NCBI GenBank assembly: GCA_003566885.1
Contig: PXBO01000063.1
Coordinates: forward strand, 1 to 44,348
Reading direction: 5' to 3'
DNA: 44,348 nucleotides
Source: Opitutia bacterium
GTDB lineage: Bacteria > Verrucomicrobiota > Verrucomicrobiia > Opitutales > T3Sed10-336
Position numbers and translations under genes: made by a program. This document shows, piece by piece, positions 44,265 to 44,348 of the stretch. The notes under the pieces were generated by a model that was given only the letters and a program-made list of their open reading frames with translations, was not told where the DNA came from and did no database searches. Each line of letters begins with the position of its first letter. Within the stretch, counting starts at the first letter, position 1.

Positions 44265-44348
44265 ATGAGATTGAATCGCAGGCGACTGAAGGTTTTGGGG
44301 GAGATGAGCGGGGTGTACCACTGCATGACCCGGGTGGTGGCGGGGGAG
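44265..44348 (+). mobile_element. REP-associated tyrosine transposase (RAYT/Y1 type), 5' end only
   Basis: The 28 visible codons read MRLNRRRLKVLGEMSGVYHC followed by MTRVVAGE. The YHCMTRVV-type opening is characteristic of Y1 transposases of the RAYT group, which process REP palindromes. The catalytic HUH motif and tyrosine lie beyond the right edge, so intactness is unknown. The REP-like palindrome at 10119-10152 may belong to the same family. Confidence 0.6.

Overview
The window looks like chromosomal DNA from a GC-rich, free-living heterotroph of the Verrucomicrobiota, most likely an Opitutae-type lineage. This is an inference from gene content: Gfo/Idh and TIM-barrel sugar isomerase clusters, GH57 plus DUF4912 glycogen genes, very large secreted LamG/CotH-type proteins, a secreted GH43 with a C-terminal 'NLVxYALG' module, a CxxCH/FG-GAP lipoprotein, and DUF4013 next to FmdB. 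No 16S rRNA gene is present, so the taxonomy is not proven.

Layout. (1) 1-5.5 kb, minus strand: a sugar-processing run of epimerase, cupin isomerase, TIM-barrel isomerase and a Gfo/Idh/MocA oxidoreductase cut by the left edge, with a gamma-glutamyltransferase upstream. (2) 5.5-13.2 kb, minus strand: GH2 glycosidase, GH57 alpha-glucan enzyme, DUF4912 protein and glycogen synthase GlgA. The last three look like one glycogen module. (3) 13.4-16.6 kb, plus strand: gap-pgk-tpiA, with a strong hairpin between gap and pgk. (4) 16.7-20.4 kb: a polyprenyl diphosphate synthase on the minus strand, divergent from a tight four-gene plus-strand operon (DUF4013 membrane protein, FmdB zinc ribbon, single-TM protein, secreted protein). 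(5) 20.4-25.6 kb: phosphate acetyltransferase split into two genes in the reverse of the fused order, the lipid II flippase MurJ, ribosomal protein L28, tRNA-His and LexA with a self-regulated promoter. (6) 25.7-35.3 kb: two giant divergent secreted genes, a 1757-residue LTD/LamG/CotH protein and a 1312-residue protein with LamG-like and MAM-like segments. (7) 35.6-42.3 kb, plus strand: CxxCH/FG-GAP lipoprotein, DUF418-type membrane acyltransferase, PAS histidine kinase, tRNA-Gly, NnrS and a class I methyltransferase. (8) 42.3 kb to the end: a secreted GH43 arabinanase on the minus strand and the first codons of a REP-associated tyrosine transposase at the right edge.

How the genes work together. 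Secreted GH43 and the intracellular GH2 and sugar isomerase/oxidoreductase genes fit polysaccharide breakdown. GlgA/GH57/DUF4912 store carbon, gap-pgk-tpiA carry the central glycolytic flux, and Pta serves acetyl-phosphate overflow. The most unusual signal is a 125-133-residue C-terminal module shared by three otherwise unrelated exported proteins (the CotH protein, the LamG protein and GH43). It could be a common surface-targeting or anchoring domain. Other items worth a look are a LexA operator filling a promoter spacer with a nearly leaderless start, palindromic candidate operators, and a REP-like palindrome in a window that also carries a RAYT-type transposase start. I saw no CRISPR array, rRNA operon, prophage or complete insertion sequence.
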